DNA of 64,000 nucleotides from Acinetobacter sp. WCHA55 (lineage in GTDB: Bacteria > Pseudomonadota > Gammaproteobacteria > Pseudomonadales > Moraxellaceae). The position numbers and the translations under genes were made by a program. This document shows positions 54,130-64,000 of this stretch, piece by piece; the first letter of the stretch is position 1; each line of letters opens with the position of its first letter. The stretch lies in contig NZ_CP032286.1 in the NCBI RefSeq assembly GCF_002165305.2, positions 3,038,001-3,102,000 on the forward strand. The letters are read 5' to 3'. Below the pieces are notes generated by a model. The model worked only from the letters and a program-made list of their open reading frames with translations. It was not told where the DNA came from and did no database searches.

Positions 54130-54528
54130 ATGCAACTTACGATGGAAATTTTAGTCTCAATTTTTCTCATGATCGGCACTTTCTTCATGCTGGTCGGAGG
54201 GATTGGAATGGTGCGCCTGCCCGATTTATTCATGCGTCTGCATGCCCCAACCAAATCAAGCACCTTAGGCTTAGGGAGCTTCTTGATCGCGGCAATGATC
54301 TATTCTGCATTTCAAGGACGCTTTGGTTTTGCCGAACTGTTATTAACGCTGTTTGCCTTTTTAACCGCACCTGTATCGGCAAATTTGATGGCACAAGCGG
54401 CGCTACATTTACGCTTACGCTCACTGAGTGGTGACGTTCCAGAAGCACTCAACCGACCACTGCCTTGGCAACGTACCCGCCGCAGAGCTTTTAGCAATAA
54501 GCATGAAGACACTGAACATCGTCTTTAA
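54130..54528 (+). CDS. mnhG: Mrp-type Na+/H+ antiporter subunit G
   Basis: The 132-residue membrane protein matches MrpG: three helices with MIGTFFMLVGGIGMVRLPDL, FMRLHAPTKSSTLGLGSFLI and LLTLFAFLTAPVSANLMAQA. The C-terminal ~25 residues are basic and polar. It is last in the mnhACDEFG operon; no clear terminator follows within 300 bp. Confidence 0.94.
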   Translation: MQLTMEILVSIFLMIGTFFMLVGGIGMVRLPDLFMRLHAPTKSSTLGLGSFLIAAMIYSAFQGRFGFAELLLTLFAFLTAPVSANLMAQAALHLRLRSLSGDVPEALNRPLPWQRTRRRAFSNKHEDTEHRL

Positions 54529-54540
54529 ACGCTTGTGCCC

Positions 54541-54690
54541 TTAAGGATATAAAAATAAATACATTTCTAGCGCTTCAGCACTGACATGGTGTTGTTGCGC
54601 TAATTCATGCATCTGTATATTGTACCGATGATAATGTTCAAACGTATCAAATAGTGTCCCCTCGATTATCTTGGCCAACAGTTGGACTGA
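54541..54690 (-). pseudogene. Possible gene fragment, no start codon
   Basis: A 49-codon minus-strand frame with no upstream start reads VQLLAKIIEGTLFDTFEHYH, then HELAQQHHVSAEALEMYLFL, ending at TAA 54543-54541. Composition looks like real helical protein. A stop (TGA, complement of 54691-54693) closes it upstream, while another frame just upstream reads DSSIKQIDQ, so a frameshifted remnant is possible. No family is recognised. Low confidence. Confidence 0.3.
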
Positions 54691-54857
54691 TCAATCTGCT
54701 TAATACTAGAGTCAAACAAAAACCAAAAGATAAAGTCTCCCCTAGTAAATCATTGCCCATATCAATCCACAACAACCTGATAAGCCCCCCCTAAAAGCTC
54801 AACGCTCTATCCTCAATATCTCTCATGTTTTGACTGAGCTCCAACTATTACCCCGCA

Positions 54858-54888
54858 TAAAAAAAGCCACCCGAAGGTGGCTTTTTAA
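54858..54888. terminator. Intrinsic terminator downstream of rbfA
   Basis: AAAGCCACC/GGTGGCTTT with a CGAA loop is flanked by A- and T-runs. On the minus strand it lies about 15 bp after the rbfA stop and ends the rimP-nusA-infB-rbfA operon. Confidence 0.88.
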
Positions 54889-54903
54889 TTCACTTAAACT
54901 GAA

Positions 54904-55308
54904 TTATTCATCATCTTTGTTTGCTTCGTCAGCAGGCAAATCCTTCACTGCTTCAGCAATCAGGCCAAACATATAGTTACCATATGCATTGGTTTTATCG
55001 TAATGGAAACGCAAACGCGGTGTAATACGTGTCTTAATACGACGGCCGAGTTCGTGACGCAAGAAACCAGATGCTTTGTTCAGCACATCTAGCGTTTCTT
55101 TATTGGCTGTTTCACTTTGCTCATCGCCAAGCTCACGGCCCATCACAGTCACATATACTTCAGCATAACCTAAGTCTGGACTAACCTTCACCGCAGAGAT
55201 GGTCACGAGACCACCTAAGCGTGGATCTTTCAACTCTTGACGAATCAGTTCAGACAACTCACGTTGCACTGTATCCGCCATGCGTTTAAGACGTTGACTA
55301 CCCGCCAT
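54904..55308 (-). CDS. rbfA: Ribosome-binding factor A
   Basis: RbfA is a 30S maturation factor acting on 16S rRNA. The 134-residue product has the KH-like core: RLKRMADTVQRELSELIRQE, LKDPRLGGLVTISAVKVSPD, and RRIKTRITPRLRFHYDK. The start overlaps the infB stop by one base (TAATG), indicating coupling. In E. coli truB follows; here a terminator follows instead. Confidence 0.97.
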   Translation of the reverse strand: MAGSQRLKRMADTVQRELSELIRQELKDPRLGGLVTISAVKVSPDLGYAEVYVTVMGRELGDEQSETANKETLDVLNKASGFLRHELGRRIKTRITPRLRFHYDKTNAYGNYMFGLIAEAVKDLPADEANKDDE

Positions 55309-58007
55309 TAAAGACTCCGTTTGATCAATTGAACATCATAGACTTCGATCTTGTCTTTTTCTTTGATGTCTTTATAACCTTTCACCGCAAGACCACATTC
55401 CATACCTGCGCGAACTTCTTCAACCACTTCTTTATAGCGACGAAGTGACTCAAGCTCACCTTGGAACACAACCACGTCATCACGAAGGACACGAATTGGT
55501 TTATTACGGTGTAATACACCTTCAAGTACCATACAGCCTGCTGCAGCACCAAACTTACTTGAGTGGAACACTTCACGTACTTCAGCTACACCCAGAATTG
55601 TTTCACGGTGTTCTGGTGCAAGTTTACCGCTCATCGCTGCTTTCACATCATCAATCAATTGATAGATAATTGAGTAGTAACGAATGTCGATGCCGTCAGC
55701 ATCCGCTTTTTGACGAGCTGCGTTATCCGCACGTACGTTAAAGCCAAGAAGTACTGCTTCAGAAGATTCAGCTAGTGTTACGTCAGATTCAGTGATCGCA
55801 CCAACACCTGAGCCAATAACACGGACTTTAACTTCGTCTGTTGCAAGGTCAGCAAGAGCAACGTGTAATGCTTCCAATGTACCACGTACATCAGTTTTCA
55901 ATACCACATTGACGATAGGCACATCTTTCTTGCCCATAGACGCCATGATATTTTCAAGACGCATTGCGCTTTGACGCTCAAGACGTTTTTGACGTTCACG
56001 ATCCATACGTGCATCGGCAACTTCACGTGCTTTTTTCTCGTCATTCACAACCAGAACTTCATCACCCGCCATTGGCGCTTCAGGTAAACCTAAAATTTCA
56101 ACTGGAATTGAAGGGCCTGCAGATTGGATACGTTTACCATTTTCATCGGTCATCGCACGTACGCGACCATAAGATGCACCCGCAAGAACCAGGTCACCTA
56201 CTTTCAATGTACCGTTTTGAACAAGGATAGACGTTACCGCACCACGGCTATTGTCTACACGTGCTTCAATCACGACACCTTGAGCAGCACCTTCTTCAGA
56301 TGCTTTCAACTCAAGCAATTCAGCTTGGATTGAAATAATATCGAGAAGCTCATCAATGCCTTGACCTGTATGTGCTGAAACCATTGCAACTGGAACATCA
56401 CCGCCCCATTGTTCAGGCACGATTTCTTTCACAGTCAATTCATTCAATACACGGTCTGGATCAGCAGACTCTTTATCCATCTTGTTGATTGCAACAATAA
56501 TTGGCGTACCTGCAGCACGTGCGTGATCAATTGCTTCAGCTGTTTGTGGCATTACACCATCATCCGCTGCAACAACCAATACCACGATGTCTGTCGATTT
56601 CGCACCACGTGAACGCATTGCAGTAAATGCTGCGTGTCCCGGAGTATCTAAGAATGTGATAATGCCTTTATCCGTCGTAACATGGTACGCACCGATGTGC
56701 TGAGTGATACCACCCGCTTCACCAGCTGCCACTTTTGAACGACGAATGCGGTCAAGTAACGATGTCTTACCATGGTCAACGTGACCCATGATGGTCACAA
56801 CAGGAGGACGAGTCGTTTGAGCGCCACGTGCTTCTTCTGCTGCTTCGAGTAAGTTATCTTCTGCTTGTGTATCCGATACAAGAACTGGGTTATGGCCCAT
56901 TTCTTCTACGATTAATGCCGCAATTTCTTGATCAATCGCTTGGTTCTGAGTTACAAGCTCACCCATTTTCATGAGTGACTTAATTACTTCACGTACCTTA
57001 ACTGCCATTTTCGCAGCCAAGTCAGCAACCACGATGGTTGAACCAATTTCAACATCATACACTTGCTTTTTAACAGGTTTTTCAAAACCATGCTTGTTTG
57101 CAGAGCTTGTTTTCAAACCACGTTTATGCGAGTTATCACGGAAAGATTGCTCTTCACCACGACGACCACCTTTCTTCGGTGCACGTGTAGCTGGCGTATT
57201 GGTACCACGTTTGATATCGCGGTCTTCTTTTGCAAATGAGTCTTCATATGCTTGGCCAACCAGACCCGCAGCAAGTGGAGAATCATCCACTACTCGAATG
57301 GTCGCAGTTGCATCTTCGTTTGAATACTTAGATGCCATTTGACGCATTTGTTCAAGTGTACGTTGCTGTGCTTCTTCAGCTGCCTTACGACGTGCTGCTT
57401 CTTCAGTCGCTTTGAGTTGAGCAGCTTGGGCTTCACGTGCTTTTTTCTGTTCAGGTGTTTCAACAACTTTAACTTGTGCTTTAACCACAGGCTTATTGTT
57501 TGATTTACGCTTCACAACTACCGCAGCTTTTGCTACTTCTTGCTTCGTCGTTTCTTGCTTTGCAGCAGCGCGCATCGCTTCAAAGTTTGCAGCCGCTTTA
57601 TTTACTACTGGAGCTTCAGCTTTAGGTTCAACCATAGCTTGAACGTTCGCACGAGCTTGTTGCTCCGCTTGCGCTTTTGCCAAAGCTTCCGCTTTAATTT
57701 GTTCTGGATCTGGCTTGGTAAATGTATGTTTCTTGCGAACTTCTACATTAATCGTTTTTGCCTTACCTGATGTACTCGCCACTTTAGCGGTACTGGTCGT
57801 TTTACGTTTCAACGTGATTTTTCCTGCCTGACCATCGTCTTGACCATGAATTTTCTTCAAATGGTGCACGAGGGCATCTTGTTGTTCAGTAGAGATTATA
57901 TCGTCCGATTTACGCTGTGGTAAACCAGCATCACGAACCTGCTCTAGGAGCTTCTCAACAGGGCGGTTCACACTGAGAGCTAACTCTTGTATCGTCTTAT
58001 CCGTCAT
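55308..58007 (-). CDS. infB: Translation initiation factor IF-2
   Basis: IF2 is the GTPase that positions initiator tRNA on the 30S subunit. The 899-residue protein has two N-terminal IF2_N-like modules (from residue 1 and around 320, [20 protein letters not shown]), an Ala/Lys/Gln-rich linker (residues ~100-230), and a G domain from ~400 with [20 protein letters not shown] (G1), [10 protein letters not shown] (G3) and AINKMDKE (G4). C-terminal fMet-tRNA-binding domains follow ([20 protein letters not shown]). It lies 9 bp after nusA. Confidence 0.98.
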   Translation of the reverse strand: MTDKTIQELALSVNRPVEKLLEQVRDAGLPQRKSDDIISTEQQDALVHHLKKIHGQDDGQAGKITLKRKTTSTAKVASTSGKAKTINVEVRKKHTFTKPDPEQIKAEALAKAQAEQQARANVQAMVEPKAEAPVVNKAAANFEAMRAAAKQETTKQEVAKAAVVVKRKSNNKPVVKAQVKVVETPEQKKAREAQAAQLKATEEAARRKAAEEAQQRTLEQMRQMASKYSNEDATATIRVVDDSPLAAGLVGQAYEDSFAKEDRDIKRGTNTPATRAPKKGGRRGEEQSFRDNSHKRGLKTSSANKHGFEKPVKKQVYDVEIGSTIVVADLAAKMAVKVREVIKSLMKMGELVTQNQAIDQEIAALIVEEMGHNPVLVSDTQAEDNLLEAAEEARGAQTTRPPVVTIMGHVDHGKTSLLDRIRRSKVAAGEAGGITQHIGAYHVTTDKGIITFLDTPGHAAFTAMRSRGAKSTDIVVLVVAADDGVMPQTAEAIDHARAAGTPIIVAINKMDKESADPDRVLNELTVKEIVPEQWGGDVPVAMVSAHTGQGIDELLDIISIQAELLELKASEEGAAQGVVIEARVDNSRGAVTSILVQNGTLKVGDLVLAGASYGRVRAMTDENGKRIQSAGPSIPVEILGLPEAPMAGDEVLVVNDEKKAREVADARMDRERQKRLERQSAMRLENIMASMGKKDVPIVNVVLKTDVRGTLEALHVALADLATDEVKVRVIGSGVGAITESDVTLAESSEAVLLGFNVRADNAARQKADADGIDIRYYSIIYQLIDDVKAAMSGKLAPEHRETILGVAEVREVFHSSKFGAAAGCMVLEGVLHRNKPIRVLRDDVVVFQGELESLRRYKEVVEEVRAGMECGLAVKGYKDIKEKDKIEVYDVQLIKRSL

Positions 58008-58016
58008 GTAGATCTC

Positions 58017-59501
58017 CTAGTTAAACCATGATTCGCGCGCTTTCATAATAAGTTGACCCGCTTTCTCTGTACCCAGACCTTCAATATCAGCAATATCGTC
58101 AGTCGCTTGGTCAGCCAAGTCATCAACTGTGATAACACCACGTGCTGCGAGTGCATATGCAATCTCTTGTGTCATCCCTTCCATTGCAACGAGTTCCGCG
58201 CTTGGATCTTGGATGTTTTCTTGCTGCTGTAATGCATCAGCCAATGTAACTTCTTTGGCACGACTTTGAAGTAATTCAACAACTTCAGCATCTAGCTCGA
58301 TTTCGTCAAATGTTTCAGCTGGAACATAAGCAATCTCTTCTAAAGAAGTAAAGCCCATTTCAACCAATGCCATTGCCAAATCTTCTTCAATATCTAGACG
58401 CGATACAAATAGGTCTAAGTATTGTTGTGCTTCATTTTGCTGACGAGCATGATACTCATCTTCAAGCATCATGTTGAGTTTGTAGCCTGTAAGTTCAGAA
58501 GCTAAACGTACGTTTTGACCTTGTGAACCAATCGCACGCGCTAATTGATCGCTAGTTGCGAAAATAATGTCCGCTGTACGCTCTTCTTCATCAATCACAA
58601 TACCCGATACATCTGCCGGCTCTAAAGCACTCGCAATGTACTGCGCAGGATCATCAGACCATACAACAACATCAATACGCTCACCGTTCAATTCTTGCTG
58701 AACTGCTTGGATACGTGTACCACGCATACCAATACATGCACCCACTGGATCAATACGATGATCATTGGTTTTCACAGCAATTTTAGCACGAACACCAGGT
58801 TGACGCGCTGCCGCTTTAATCTCAATAATTTCTTCAGAAATTTCAGGAATTTCTTTCTTCATCAAAGCGATGAGCATTTCAGGCTTGGCACGTGACAATT
58901 GTAATTGTGCACCACGACCTTCACGGTTCACATTAAACAAAATCGCATTTACACGTTGTTTCGGACGCAAAATTTCTTTTGCAATCATTTCTTCACGTGC
59001 AAGATATGCTTCAGCATTGTCACCTAAGTCAATGATAAAGCCATCTTTGGTTTGCTTTTTCACTTCACCGTAGATCAACTCACCCACTTTAGACTCGTAG
59101 GCATCTGCAATCAGCGCACGTTCAGCTTCGCGAATCTTTTGAACAATGACTTGTTTTGCAATTTGCGCCGCAATACGACCGAAGTCAATTGAAGGCACTT
59201 CAAGCTCACGAATATCACCAATCGACCATTGTGCAGGATCAACATCAGAAATCGCATCTTGACATGCTGGCATTTCATGATCTTCATCTGCAACCACTTC
59301 CCATTGGCGGAAAGTGCTGTATTCGCCCGTTTTACGATCAATCTCTACACGAAGCTGAGCTTCTTCAGAGTTTGTTCCTTCGTAAAATTTCTTTTTAGTC
59401 GCAGCAACAAGCGCTTGTTCTAAGGCTTCGAAAATCGCTTCACGAGGTACACCTTTTTCATTACTAACCGTTTCAACTACGGTAAGAATTTCACGTGCCA
59501 T
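58017..59501 (-). CDS. nusA: Transcription termination/antitermination factor NusA
   Basis: NusA binds RNA polymerase and modulates pausing, termination and antitermination. The 494-residue protein has the N-terminal RNAP-binding domain (AREILTVVETVSNEKGVPRE), S1 domain (VGELIYGEVKKQTKDGFIID around 135-200), two KH domains (PVGACIGMRGTRIQAVQQEL and AIGSQGQNVRLASELTGYKL), and two C-terminal acidic repeats (residues ~360-494) as in Gammaproteobacteria. It lies between rimP and infB in the conserved order. Confidence 0.98.
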   Translation of the reverse strand: MAREILTVVETVSNEKGVPREAIFEALEQALVAATKKKFYEGTNSEEAQLRVEIDRKTGEYSTFRQWEVVADEDHEMPACQDAISDVDPAQWSIGDIRELEVPSIDFGRIAAQIAKQVIVQKIREAERALIADAYESKVGELIYGEVKKQTKDGFIIDLGDNAEAYLAREEMIAKEILRPKQRVNAILFNVNREGRGAQLQLSRAKPEMLIALMKKEIPEISEEIIEIKAAARQPGVRAKIAVKTNDHRIDPVGACIGMRGTRIQAVQQELNGERIDVVVWSDDPAQYIASALEPADVSGIVIDEEERTADIIFATSDQLARAIGSQGQNVRLASELTGYKLNMMLEDEYHARQQNEAQQYLDLFVSRLDIEEDLAMALVEMGFTSLEEIAYVPAETFDEIELDAEVVELLQSRAKEVTLADALQQQENIQDPSAELVAMEGMTQEIAYALAARGVITVDDLADQATDDIADIEGLGTEKAGQLIMKARESWFN

Positions 59502-59540
59502 AAGCCACCTATTCGTTCAGATTCTTATTTATTAAATGAA

Positions 59541-60065
59541 TTAATCTTGATAGACCAAATTAGCTTTATCAATATTATTACTATCGATTTCAAGCACCTG
59601 TTGCTTTTCCACTTCGACTTGAATCATTTCAGCTTCAAGATCTACAGCAACCAATTTAGCTTGGAATTTACGACGGTTATCGACCGCACTGATCAAACGA
59701 AAAGCGATCTGTTGACCAATATATGCAGGTAATTGTTCAAGTTGGAAAAATGGACGATCCCAACCCGGAGATGACACTTCAAGTGCATATTCACCTGAAA
59801 TTGGATCATGGACATCCATCATTGCGCCGACTTGCTGAGTCACGCGTACACAGTCTTGTACGCCGATGCCACGCCCCTGCTCTTCTTCACCATCTTCATT
59901 GATGATAGGTTCTGCATTTTCGTCGACAGCTTTGTCGATATAAATGCGCAATAAAGAACGTTTTCCTTGAGGAAGGAATTCAATTCCCCAAAGATCAACA
60001 CCACAGGCTTGCACTGCAGGAGCAATTAAGTCTTGGAGTGCTTGAGTTTTATTTGATAGCTTCAT
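59541..60065 (-). CDS. rimP: Ribosome maturation factor RimP
   Basis: RimP assists 30S assembly. The 174-residue product contains [28 protein letters not shown], the [20 protein letters not shown] block, and [20 protein letters not shown], the most conserved family motif. An acidic insert ([17 protein letters not shown], residues ~48-65) is larger than in E. coli. It is first of rimP-nusA-infB-rbfA and lies about 230 bp after the initiator tRNA array on the same strand, as metY precedes rimP in E. coli. Confidence 0.95.
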   Translation of the reverse strand: MKLSNKTQALQDLIAPAVQACGVDLWGIEFLPQGKRSLLRIYIDKAVDENAEPIINEDGEEEQGRGIGVQDCVRVTQQVGAMMDVHDPISGEYALEVSSPGWDRPFFQLEQLPAYIGQQIAFRLISAVDNRRKFQAKLVAVDLEAEMIQVEVEKQQVLEIDSNNIDKANLVYQD

Positions 60066-60199
60066 TTACTCTCGTCATTTTTGTGCGATTCAATGGCCGA
60101 AACAGACCACTACAAGCCAATACAAACTATAGTAGTAGTGGAACATGACACTTTGACTTTCACCGTATCCGGCTCACATCGACACTACACGATAGCCAA

Positions 60200-60221
60200 T
60201 AAAAAAGGGCGTAATCGCCCC
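60200..60221 (-). terminator. Intrinsic terminator after the tRNA array
   Basis: GGGCG/CGCCC with a TAAT loop is followed on the minus strand by a run of six U's. It is the second of two hairpins downstream of the last initiator tRNA. Confidence 0.75.
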
Positions 60222-60254
60222 AATTATTGCACAGAAAATTAATATCCACTGTGC

Positions 60255-60286
60255 AAAAAGGCCCACCTTGTTGTGAGCCTCTTTTT
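60255..60286 (-). terminator. Intrinsic terminator close to the last tRNA
   Basis: AGGCTCAC/GTGGGCCT (minus sense, one wobble) is followed by UUUUU. It begins about 8 bp after the 3' end of the tRNA at 60294-60370. Confidence 0.7.
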
Positions 60287-60293
60287 AGAAACT

Positions 60294-60370
<77 letters not shown>

Positions 60371-60459
60371 TCAACGTGCAAAAATTATATACAAATATGA
60401 ACTATTTTTCAATCTAAATACTTCGTACTTGCTCTGATTTAGTTGCACCTAAATCAAAT

Positions 60460-60536
<77 letters not shown>

Positions 60537-60604
60537 ACAAAACGCAAAAATTATTCAATTTAATCACTTAAACTGCTTATTTTAGTTTGCATCTAAAATA
60601 AGAT

Positions 60605-60681
<77 letters not shown>

Positions 60682-60754
60682 TCAAAACGCAAAAACATTC
60701 TTAACTTAATCACTTAAGTTACTCACTTTAGTTTGCTTCTAAAATAAGATTGAT

Positions 60755-60831
<77 letters not shown>

Positions 60832-60880
60832 TCAACAGAATTTGCTGCATACACCAACTTAATCTTCTGGATTCATAAGT

Positions 60881-60965
60881 TGGTGCGGAAGGGGGGACTT
60901 GAACCCCCACGCCCGAAAGCACTACCACCTCAAGGTAGCGTGTCTACCAATTCCACCACCACCGC
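60881..60965 (-). tRNA. tRNA-Leu (GAG)
   Basis: An 85-nt class II tRNA: anticodon stem CTACC/GGTAG with loop TTGAGGT (anticodon GAG), D-loop TTGGTAGACACG, variable arm TGCTTTCGGGCGT, T-loop TTCAAGT, encoded CCA. The acceptor is GCGGTGG/CTTCCGC, giving a T-T mismatch at 5:68 and a G-T wobble at 6:67. It lies 53 bp after secG on the same strand, as leuU follows secG in E. coli. Confidence 0.95.
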
Positions 60966-61018
60966 AGCTGTGACGCATTCTAGTAGCATCGCCACAAAAA
61001 AGAAAGGACTAATTCCAA

Positions 61019-61348
61019 TTATTCGCTTGTTTTAGGTGCAGCTGGCGAAGTTTCAGTCGATTGTGCAGGTGCAGAACTTGTCGTTTGCACTGACTTTAAG
61101 CTATAGGCATCTGTGGTTTGCTTTTTGGCAAACACAGCCAACGACAAACTGGTGATAAAAAACAAGGCCGTCAAGACCGCAGTCAATCGGGTCAAGAAAT
61201 TACCTGAACCTGATGCACCAAATACAGTTGCAGCACCGCCACCACCAAACGAAGCACCAGCATCTGCACCTTTACCATGCTGGACCAAAATCAGCACGAT
61301 CATCAACACAGCTAAGATAATATGTACTACCAGCACAAAAGTTTGCAT
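61019..61348 (-). CDS. secG: Preprotein translocase subunit SecG
   Basis: SecG is the small helper subunit of the SecYEG channel in the inner membrane. The 109-residue product has the two expected helices ([20 protein letters not shown] and [20 protein letters not shown]), with the conserved [20 protein letters not shown] between. The C-terminal tail is Ser/Thr/Pro/Ala-rich. It lies 13 bp after tpiA and upstream of tRNA-Leu, the order known in E. coli-like genomes. Confidence 0.96.
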   Translation of the reverse strand: MQTFVLVVHIILAVLMIVLILVQHGKGADAGASFGGGGAATVFGASGSGNFLTRLTAVLTALFFITSLSLAVFAKKQTTDAYSLKSVQTTSSAPAQSTETSPAAPKTSE

Positions 61349-61361
61349 GCTGAACTCCTAA

Positions 61362-62153
61362 TTATTTTGTATTTGCAAATGCTTCGACAATTTTATAAAA
61401 CGACGTTGCATTTAAAGATGCCCCACCGACGAGTGCACCATTGATATCTGGACAGGTCGCTAACTCTACTGCATTTTCAGCTTTTACACTACCACCATAT
61501 AAAATGGCCATTTTCGCGCCATGACTGGTAATTTGCGTGAGGCCTTCACGGATTTTAGCATGCATGGTTTGCGCATCTTCTGGTGAAGCAGTTTTTCCTG
61601 TACCAATGGCCCAAATTGGCTCGTAGGCAATCACAATATGAGGCCACTGCTCTGCCGTTACCACACTGGCCAAGTCGCAAATTTGTTGTAAAACGACTAC
61701 TTCTGCCTGACCAGATTCACGCTGTTCTAAGCTTTCACCGACACAGTAAATGACTTTTAAACCCGCATTTAAGGCATTTTGAGCTTTCGCATTTAAAATT
61801 GCTGCGCTTTCAGCAAAATATTCTCGACGTTCTGAGTGACCAATCAAAACATATTCAATTTGACTATCTTTGAGCAGCTCTGCGCTCACCTCACCCGTAT
61901 ATGCACCCATGTTGCCAAAACGCGAAACATCTTGCGCCACAGTAAAAACTGAACGTACAGCATTCGCCAATTCAGCCTGCATTGAAGTCAAAGCCAGCGT
62001 CACAGGCGCAAGCCCAATATTACATTTTTCTTCTGCTATTTCATTCTCTTGCAAGAGCTGTTTAAATTCTTGAAGCAATTGCTTGGCATCTGCCTGCATT
62101 GGGTTCATCTTCCAATTGCCGACAACCCATGGCTTAATCGTCGAACCCGACAT
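61362..62153 (-). CDS. tpiA: Triose-phosphate isomerase
   Basis: TpiA interconverts dihydroxyacetone phosphate and glyceraldehyde-3-phosphate. The 263-residue TIM-barrel has the catalytic Lys in [10 protein letters not shown] (~residue 13), catalytic His in [13 protein letters not shown] (~103), catalytic Glu in [20 protein letters not shown] (~175), and the phosphate-binding [15 protein letters not shown] and GALVGGASL. All active-site residues are present. It is first of tpiA-secG. Confidence 0.98.
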   Translation of the reverse strand: MSGSTIKPWVVGNWKMNPMQADAKQLLQEFKQLLQENEIAEEKCNIGLAPVTLALTSMQAELANAVRSVFTVAQDVSRFGNMGAYTGEVSAELLKDSQIEYVLIGHSERREYFAESAAILNAKAQNALNAGLKVIYCVGESLEQRESGQAEVVVLQQICDLASVVTAEQWPHIVIAYEPIWAIGTGKTASPEDAQTMHAKIREGLTQITSHGAKMAILYGGSVKAENAVELATCPDINGALVGGASLNATSFYKIVEAFANTK

Positions 62154-62432
62154 ACAGCACCCTATTCAAAACAGTTCATTAAAACGGCCTCATTCTACAC
62201 GGTATTTATTTTTCAAAGATAGTTTTCTTCTAGAATTTCTTCGGCAATCAAAATAATACGAATGAAAATAAAGACATCTTTTTGTAAAAAAACAGCCTGC
62301 TATCACGACCAGTTCATGCTTTTAATCGATATTAAGGTGGTGACAACACTTTCAGATATGGTATTTTTGTGCAACAAAAGTATAATTTTACGATACCAAT
62401 TATAAACAATTGAGAAGTTAAGGATCTGGGGA

Positions 62433-64000
62433 ATGTCAGTATCAAATGGTTTGCCTAAATTCACAGGCTTCATTCGACGCTTAGTCGAAGACGGACGCAT
62501 GACTGCTGAAAATATGCAACAGGCAATGCTCTCTGCAAAAAAGGCTCAGCAAGACATCGTCCCTTATCTAATTGAAAACCACAAACTCTCTCCACAAATG
62601 ATCGCTGAGACGATTTCTTTGGAGTTCGGAGAGCCTGTTTTTGACTTAAGTGTCTATGATTCTGTACAAATTCTACGGGATCTGGTCGAAGACAAACTCA
62701 TCACCAAGCATCGGGTGTTGCCGATTTACCGTCGTGGCAATATCCTCTATATCGCCACCAGCAATCCAACCAACATGGATGCGATGGATGCGATTCGCTT
62801 CAATTCTAAAATGAATATTGAAGCAATTATTGTTGAACATCCTCAGCTTGAAAAACTGATCGAACAAAATTTTGCACAAGCCGATAGCTTTGAATTTTCT
62901 GATGAAGATATTGATTTAGACTTAGAACAAGACCCTCAGAACTCAAATGACGAAGAAGATGACTCACCTCAAGGCGATGAAGCTCCGATCGTCAAATACA
63001 TCAATAAATTACTGATCGATGCGATTCGTATGGGCGCATCAGACTTACACTTTGAGCCTTATGAAAAATCTTACCGTGTCCGTTATCGTGTAGATGGGGT
63101 TCTGCGTCATATTGCCAGCCCACCACTACAACTGGCGACTCGTCTTGCCTCTCGCTTGAAAGTTATGTCACAAATGGACATCTCTGAAAAACGCGTTCCA
63201 CAAGATGGCCGAATTAAATTAAAGCTGTCGAAAAGTAAAGCCATCGACTTTCGTGTCAACTCTCTTCCAACCTTGTTTGGTGAAAAATTGGTTCTGCGTA
63301 TTCTCGACCCATCTAGTGCTATGTTGGGGATTGATGCTTTAGGTTATGAACCAGATCAAAAAGACCTGTTTATGCAAGCTTTGGACAAACCACAAGGCAT
63401 GTTGTTAATTACTGGTCCGACAGGTTCAGGTAAAACGGTATCGCTATATACAGGTCTGAATATTCTAAATAAAGAAGACACCAATATCTCAACTGCAGAA
63501 GACCCCGTTGAGATTAACTTAGAAGGCATTAATCAGGTTAATGTGAACAATAAAGTCGGCCTCACCTTCTCTGCTGCACTAAAGTCCTTCTTACGTCAGG
63601 ATCCTGATATTGTGATGGTCGGTGAGATTCGTGACCTTGAAACAGCTGAAATCGCGATTAAAGCCGCACAGACAGGTCACATGGTCATGTCGACACTCCA
63701 CACCAATAGTGCACCTGAAACCCTGACACGCTTACGCAACATGGGGGTTCCATCTTTCAACATTGCGACATCGGTCAATTTGGTAATTGCACAACGTTTA
63801 GCACGTCGCTTATGTAATCAATGTAAAGCCACTGTCGACATTCCCGAACAAAGCTTGCTCGAAATGGGCTTTACTTCAACAGATATCCAAGATCCAGACT
63901 TCAAAGTTTATCAACCCGTGGGATGTGCTGAGTGTCGTGAAGGCTATAAAGGACGTGTTGGTATTTATGAAGTCATGAAAGTCACGCCAGAAATTTCAAA
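62433..64000 (+). CDS. pilB: Type IV pilus assembly ATPase PilB (3' end cut by window)
   Basis: PilB is the hexameric extension ATPase of type IV pili, used for twitching and natural transformation in Acinetobacter. The frame from ATG 62433 (MSVSNGLPKFTGFIRRLVED) runs open to the window end, 522 codons of an expected ~570. A T2SSE N-terminal domain covers residues ~1-150. It is followed by an acidic linker (DEDIDLDLEQDPQ) and the ATPase core with IVKYINKLLIDAIRMGASDL, Walker A LLITGPTGSGKTVSLYTGLN (~325), the Asp box region, and Walker B IVMVGEIRDLETAEIA (~393). A zinc tetracysteine site is visible (CNQCK and CAEC). A GGGG Shine-Dalgarno precedes it. Pilus PilB is favoured over GspE because of the family-specific N-terminus. 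Confidence 0.94.
   Translation, partial: MSVSNGLPKFTGFIRRLVEDGRMTAENMQQAMLSAKKAQQDIVPYLIENHKLSPQMIAETISLEFGEPVFDLSVYDSVQILRDLVEDKLITKHRVLPIYRRGNILYIATSNPTNMDAMDAIRFNSKMNIEAIIVEHPQLEKLIEQNFAQADSFEFSDEDIDLDLEQDPQNSNDEEDDSPQGDEAPIVKYINKLLIDAIRMGASDLHFEPYEKSYRVRYRVDGVLRHIASPPLQLATRLASRLKVMSQMDISEKRVPQDGRIKLKLSKSKAIDFRVNSLPTLFGEKLVLRILDPSSAMLGIDALGYEPDQKDLFMQALDKPQGMLLITGPTGSGKTVSLYTGLNILNKEDTNISTAEDPVEINLEGINQVNVNNKVGLTFSAALKSFLRQDPDIVMVGEIRDLETAEIAIKAAQTGHMVMSTLHTNSAPETLTRLRNMGVPSFNIATSVNLVIAQRLARRLCNQCKATVDIPEQSLLEMGFTSTDIQDPDFKVYQPVGCAECREGYKGRVGIYEVMKVTPEIS

Larger units (their letters stand above)
54529..54903. other. Gap between mnhG and rbfA
   Basis: This 375-bp stretch between convergent units holds a short minus-strand coding-like remnant (54541-54690) and a terminator (54858-54888). 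The part 54700-54850 shows no feature I can support. Confidence 0.6.

Noticed and set aside
56124..57770. Several antisense open frames inside infB
   Set aside because: They are shadows of the Ala/Lys/Glu-rich infB sequence, with no family match and no ribosome sites.
60107..60141. CCACTAC/GTAGTGG inverted repeat upstream of rimP
   Set aside because: Only 7-bp arms with a 21-nt loop and no supporting context; likely chance.

Overview
The window looks like core chromosome of an Acinetobacter species (Gammaproteobacteria, Moraxellaceae). Four things point there: AT-leaning base composition, a two-domain polyphosphate:AMP phosphotransferase of the type known from Acinetobacter johnsonii, type II secretion genes split into small islands (gspF-gspG alone), and lineage-typical conserved hypotheticals. 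I see no prophage, transposase, integron or CRISPR array. The species cannot be named from sequence alone.

Layout. 1-3.1 kb, minus strand: ferrochelatase (cut by the window edge), a DUF4062/TIR-like protein, glutamate racemase and a DUF1285 protein. 3.1-9.5 kb: ETF-ubiquinone oxidoreductase, a secreted hypothetical, TusA, a CorC-lnt pair (lipoprotein maturation and envelope), CsaA and a small membrane protein. 9.7-19.1 kb: gspF-gspG, priA, a KefB-type antiporter, Hsp33, a DUF2147 protein, CbpA with its modulator CbpM, and a YdcH protein. 19.2-23.3 kb: a CorA-type transporter and rpsO-pnp. 23.4-34.8 kb: a serine hydrolase, a 660-bp gene-free stretch with two probable minus-strand small RNAs, and the recC-recB-recD operon. 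34.9-48 kb: polyphosphate metabolism, ubiquinone genes ubiE-ubiJ-ubiB, a patatin-like phospholipase, an FAD monooxygenase, hisIE, and a helicase/AAA ATPase pair. 48.3-54.5 kb: a complete six-gene Mrp-type Na+/H+ antiporter operon with fused A+B subunits. 54.9-62.2 kb, minus strand: tpiA, secG, tRNA-Leu, four tandem initiator tRNAs, rimP-nusA-infB-rbfA. 62.4 kb to the end: pilB, cut by the window edge.

How the genes fit together. Translation and RNA metabolism are represented by the initiator tRNAs, IF2, RbfA, RimP, NusA, S15 and PNPase. In Escherichia coli these lie in one run (metY-rimP-nusA-infB-rbfA-truB-rpsO-pnp); here rpsO-pnp sits about 32 kb away and truB does not follow rbfA. DNA repair and restart are represented by RecBCD and PriA. 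Respiration and ion homeostasis are represented by ETF-QO, UbiE/J/B, Mrp, KefB and CorA. Envelope, secretion and pili are represented by Lnt, GspF/G, PilB and SecG. Stress and proteostasis are represented by Hsp33, CbpA/CbpM and CsaA.

The most interesting unexplained structure is the pair of minus-strand non-coding units at about 24.77-24.90 and 25.21-25.36 kb. Each ends in a strong intrinsic terminator, and they share a palindromic element with an identical core abutting aligned -10-like hexamers. Secondary points are a conserved-looking AAA ATPase that has lost its Walker B glutamate, three DnaA-box-like 9-mers at exact 12-bp spacing over the recD start, a structured leader before the mrp operon, and four initiator tRNA genes with a U1-U72 mismatch.
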